Assembly (NCBI RefSeq): GCF_001598255.1
Contig: NZ_BCYP01000007.1
Location: 62,001 to 126,000 of the forward strand
From: Mitsuaria chitosanitabida ATCC BAA-476 = NBRC 102408
Lineage (GTDB): Bacteria; Pseudomonadota; Gammaproteobacteria; Burkholderiales; Burkholderiaceae_C
Direction: 5' to 3'
Length of the DNA: 64,000 bases
Shown: piece by piece, positions 62,298-64,000 of the stretch
How the letters are laid out: each line of letters opens with the position of its first letter
Position numbering within the stretch: the first letter of the stretch is position 1
Made by a program: the position numbers and the translations under genes
Notes under the pieces: generated by a model
The model's input: only the letters and a program-made list of their open reading frames with translations
What the model was told of the DNA's origin: nothing
Database searches by the model: none

Positions 62298-64000
62298 ATG
62301 ACGCGTGTGGTCACCCCCCGTCCCGAGAACGCGGACGTGCAGTACAGCCATTGGCCGCAGCGGCTGCCGCGGCGCCTGGCGATCCCGGCCACCTCGCTGT
62401 GGTTCAACCTGGCGGTGGCCGCGACGCGCTACCCGGACAAGGCGGCGACGCAGTTCCTCGGCGCGTCGCTGAGCTACGGCGAGATGCGCCGCCAGGCCGA
62501 GGCGCTGGCCGGCTGGCTCCAGGCGCAGGGCGTGGGCAAGGGCGACCGCGTCGCGCTGTTCATGCAGAACTGCCCGCAGTACCTGATCGCCTTCTACGCG
62601 GTGAACCGCGCCGATGCCGTGGTCGTGCCGGTCAACCCGATGAACCGCGAGGACGAGTTCGGCCATTACCTGACCGATCCCGAGACCAAGGTCGTGATCT
62701 GCAGCGGCGAGCTCTCGGGCATCGTCGCCAAGGCGGCGGAGCGGCTGCCGCAGGCGCAGCGCCCGCGCGCGATCCTGGTGACCCAGTACTGGCAGATGCT
62801 GCCCGAGGGCGGCCCCGATGCGGACTGCGGCGCGCCCGAGCCGATGCGCGCCTGGCTGACCGCCCGTCACGAGCTGCCGCCCGGCGCCACCGACTGGCGC
62901 GAGGCGCTGTCCGCCGGCCTGGTGCCGGGGCCGCACACCGCGGGTCCCGACGACATGGCGATGCTCCCCTACACCTCGGGGACGACGGGACTGCCCAAGG
63001 GCTGCGTGCACACCAACGCGACGCTGATGTCCAACAGCTGCGGCGGCTGCCAGTGGGGCTACGCGAGCGCCGAATCGGTGGGTCTGGCGGTGGTGCCGAT
63101 GTTCCACATCACCGGCACGCTGTACGGGGTGCTGGGGCCGGTCTTCACCGGGATGACGCTGGTGATCATGCCGCGCTGGGATCGCGAGCTCTGCGGCCGC
63201 CTGATCTCGCGGCATCAGGTCACGCACTGGACCTGCATCCCGACGATGATCATCGATCTCTTCGCCAGCCCCAACTACCGCAGCTTCGACCTGACCAGCC
63301 TGCGCTACCTGAGCGGCGGTGGCGCGGCCATGCCCAAGGCGGTGGCCGAACGACTGCTGGAGGAGTTCGGCCTGACCTTCGCCGAGGGCTACGGCCTGAC
63401 CGAGACCGCCGCCCCCAGCCACGGCAATCCGCCCGAGCGCGCCAAGCTGCAATGCCTGGGCATCCCGATCTTCGGCGTGGACTCGCGCATCGTCGATCCG
63501 ACGACGCTGGAGGAACTGCCCGTCGGCGAGGTGGGCGAGATCATCACGCACGGGCCGATGGTCTTCCACGGCTACTGGCAGCAGCCCGAGGCGACCGACG
63601 CCGCCTTCGTCGAGCTCGACGGCAAGCGCTTCTTCCGCACCGGCGACCTGGGGCGCATGGACGAGGAGGGCTACTTCTTCATCACCGACCGGCTCAAGCG
63701 GATGATCAACGCGAGCGGCTACAAGGTCTGGCCGTCCGAGGTCGAGATGCTGCTGTATCGCCATCCGGCGGTGCAGGAGGCCTGCGTGATCGCGGCCAAG
63801 GACGCGTACCGCGGCGAGACCGTCAAGGCCGTCGTGGTGCTGCGGGCCGAGGCCAAGGGCAAGACCACCGACAAGGACATCGTCGACTGGGCCCATGAGC
63901 ACATGGCCGCCTACAAGGCGCCGCGCATCGTCGAGTTCGTCGAGACCTTGCCCAAGTCGGGCAGCGGCAAGGTGATGTGGCGCCTGCTGCAGGAGCAGGA
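62298..64000 (+). CDS. AMP-dependent acyl-CoA ligase, 3' end cut by window edge
   Basis: Starts at ATG 62298 behind ACAGGAGAC and remains open for 567 codons to the window end, close to the usual full length. The sequence begins MTRVVTPRPENADVQYSHWP. The adenylate-forming signatures are 'MLPYTSGTTGLPKGCVHTNA' near residue 221-240, FAEGYGLTETAAPSHGNPPE near 361-380, 'GRMDEEGYFFITDRLKRMIN' near 451-470, ASGYKVWPSEVEML about 471-484 and the catalytic Lys in LPKSGSGKVMWRLL near 555. It most resembles long-chain fatty-acid (or aryl) CoA ligases. It uses ATP to couple a carboxylate to CoA. Substrate is not determined by motifs. Confidence 0.9.
   Translation, partial: MTRVVTPRPENADVQYSHWPQRLPRRLAIPATSLWFNLAVAATRYPDKAATQFLGASLSYGEMRRQAEALAGWLQAQGVGKGDRVALFMQNCPQYLIAFYAVNRADAVVVPVNPMNREDEFGHYLTDPETKVVICSGELSGIVAKAAERLPQAQRPRAILVTQYWQMLPEGGPDADCGAPEPMRAWLTARHELPPGATDWREALSAGLVPGPHTAGPDDMAMLPYTSGTTGLPKGCVHTNATLMSNSCGGCQWGYASAESVGLAVVPMFHITGTLYGVLGPVFTGMTLVIMPRWDRELCGRLISRHQVTHWTCIPTMIIDLFASPNYRSFDLTSLRYLSGGGAAMPKAVAERLLEEFGLTFAEGYGLTETAAPSHGNPPERAKLQCLGIPIFGVDSRIVDPTTLEELPVGEVGEIITHGPMVFHGYWQQPEATDAAFVELDGKRFFRTGDLGRMDEEGYFFITDRLKRMINASGYKVWPSEVEMLLYRHPAVQEACVIAAKDAYRGETVKAVVVLRAEAKGKTTDKDIVDWAHEHMAAYKAPRIVEFVETLPKSGSGKVMWRLLQEQ

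Overview
The window is a piece of a high-GC betaproteobacterial chromosome, most likely order Burkholderiales in the Roseateles/Mitsuaria/Rubrivivax neighbourhood. That placement is inferred from the rimP-nusA-infB-rbfA-truB-typA gene order, the exosortase-A (XrtA/PEP-CTERM) gene set, the cyclic-glucan synthase and the codon usage. No rRNA or other decisive taxonomic marker is present.

Layout. (1) About 1-8450 is an accessory stretch that reads visibly lower in GC than the rest. It holds small uncharacterised genes on both strands, a LysR/DsbA-like/metallo-hydrolase-fold/SnoaL group, an SMR drug exporter, decayed genes (a truncated IS30 transposase, an AAA ATPase with an in-frame stop, an ankyrin remnant) and a recurrent imperfect palindrome near the small genes. 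(2) About 8480-20626 (minus strand) is an eleven-gene, mostly overlapping exopolysaccharide operon read from an acyl carrier protein down to an asparagine-synthase-like protein. It contains glycosyltransferases, a flippase, a DegT aminotransferase, a FemAB/GNAT-like transferase and the two XrtA-associated hydrolases. The divergent plus operon 20771-25796 adds an AMP-ligase, a PLP decarboxylase, a membrane acyltransferase and an SGNH esterase, and ends in a clear terminator. The exosortase itself and the EPS polymerase/export core are not in the window. (3) 25925-41296 has a retropepsin-like/TPR protein, DUF1203 and nucleotidyltransferase-fold genes, a 2964-residue cyclic beta-1,2-glucan synthase with a tiny coupled membrane protein, periplasmic Cu/Zn superoxide dismutase, a LysE-type exporter, tRNA-Ser and an NfeD/SPFH pair. 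(4) 41620-53593 is core: a basic amino-acid decarboxylase, fabI, and the translation/transcription operon. (5) 53822-57608 returns to the XrtA theme with a PEP-CTERM surface protein and the TPR protein PrsT. A good sigma-54 promoter with an upstream palindrome precedes the PEP-CTERM gene. (6) 57771-64000 has yajQ, murB, a hybrid histidine kinase coupled to a small cysteine-less molybdopterin-oxidoreductase-fold protein, and an acyl-CoA ligase cut by the window edge.

How the parts work together. Ligase, carrier protein, decarboxylase, aminotransferase, amide-synthase-like protein and two atypical hydrolases look like a carrier-bound small-molecule pathway embedded in a polysaccharide locus. 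An amine- or amide-bearing decoration of the exopolysaccharide is a reasonable but unproven product. The PEP-CTERM protein would be sorted by XrtA in coordination with this EPS, under RpoN control.
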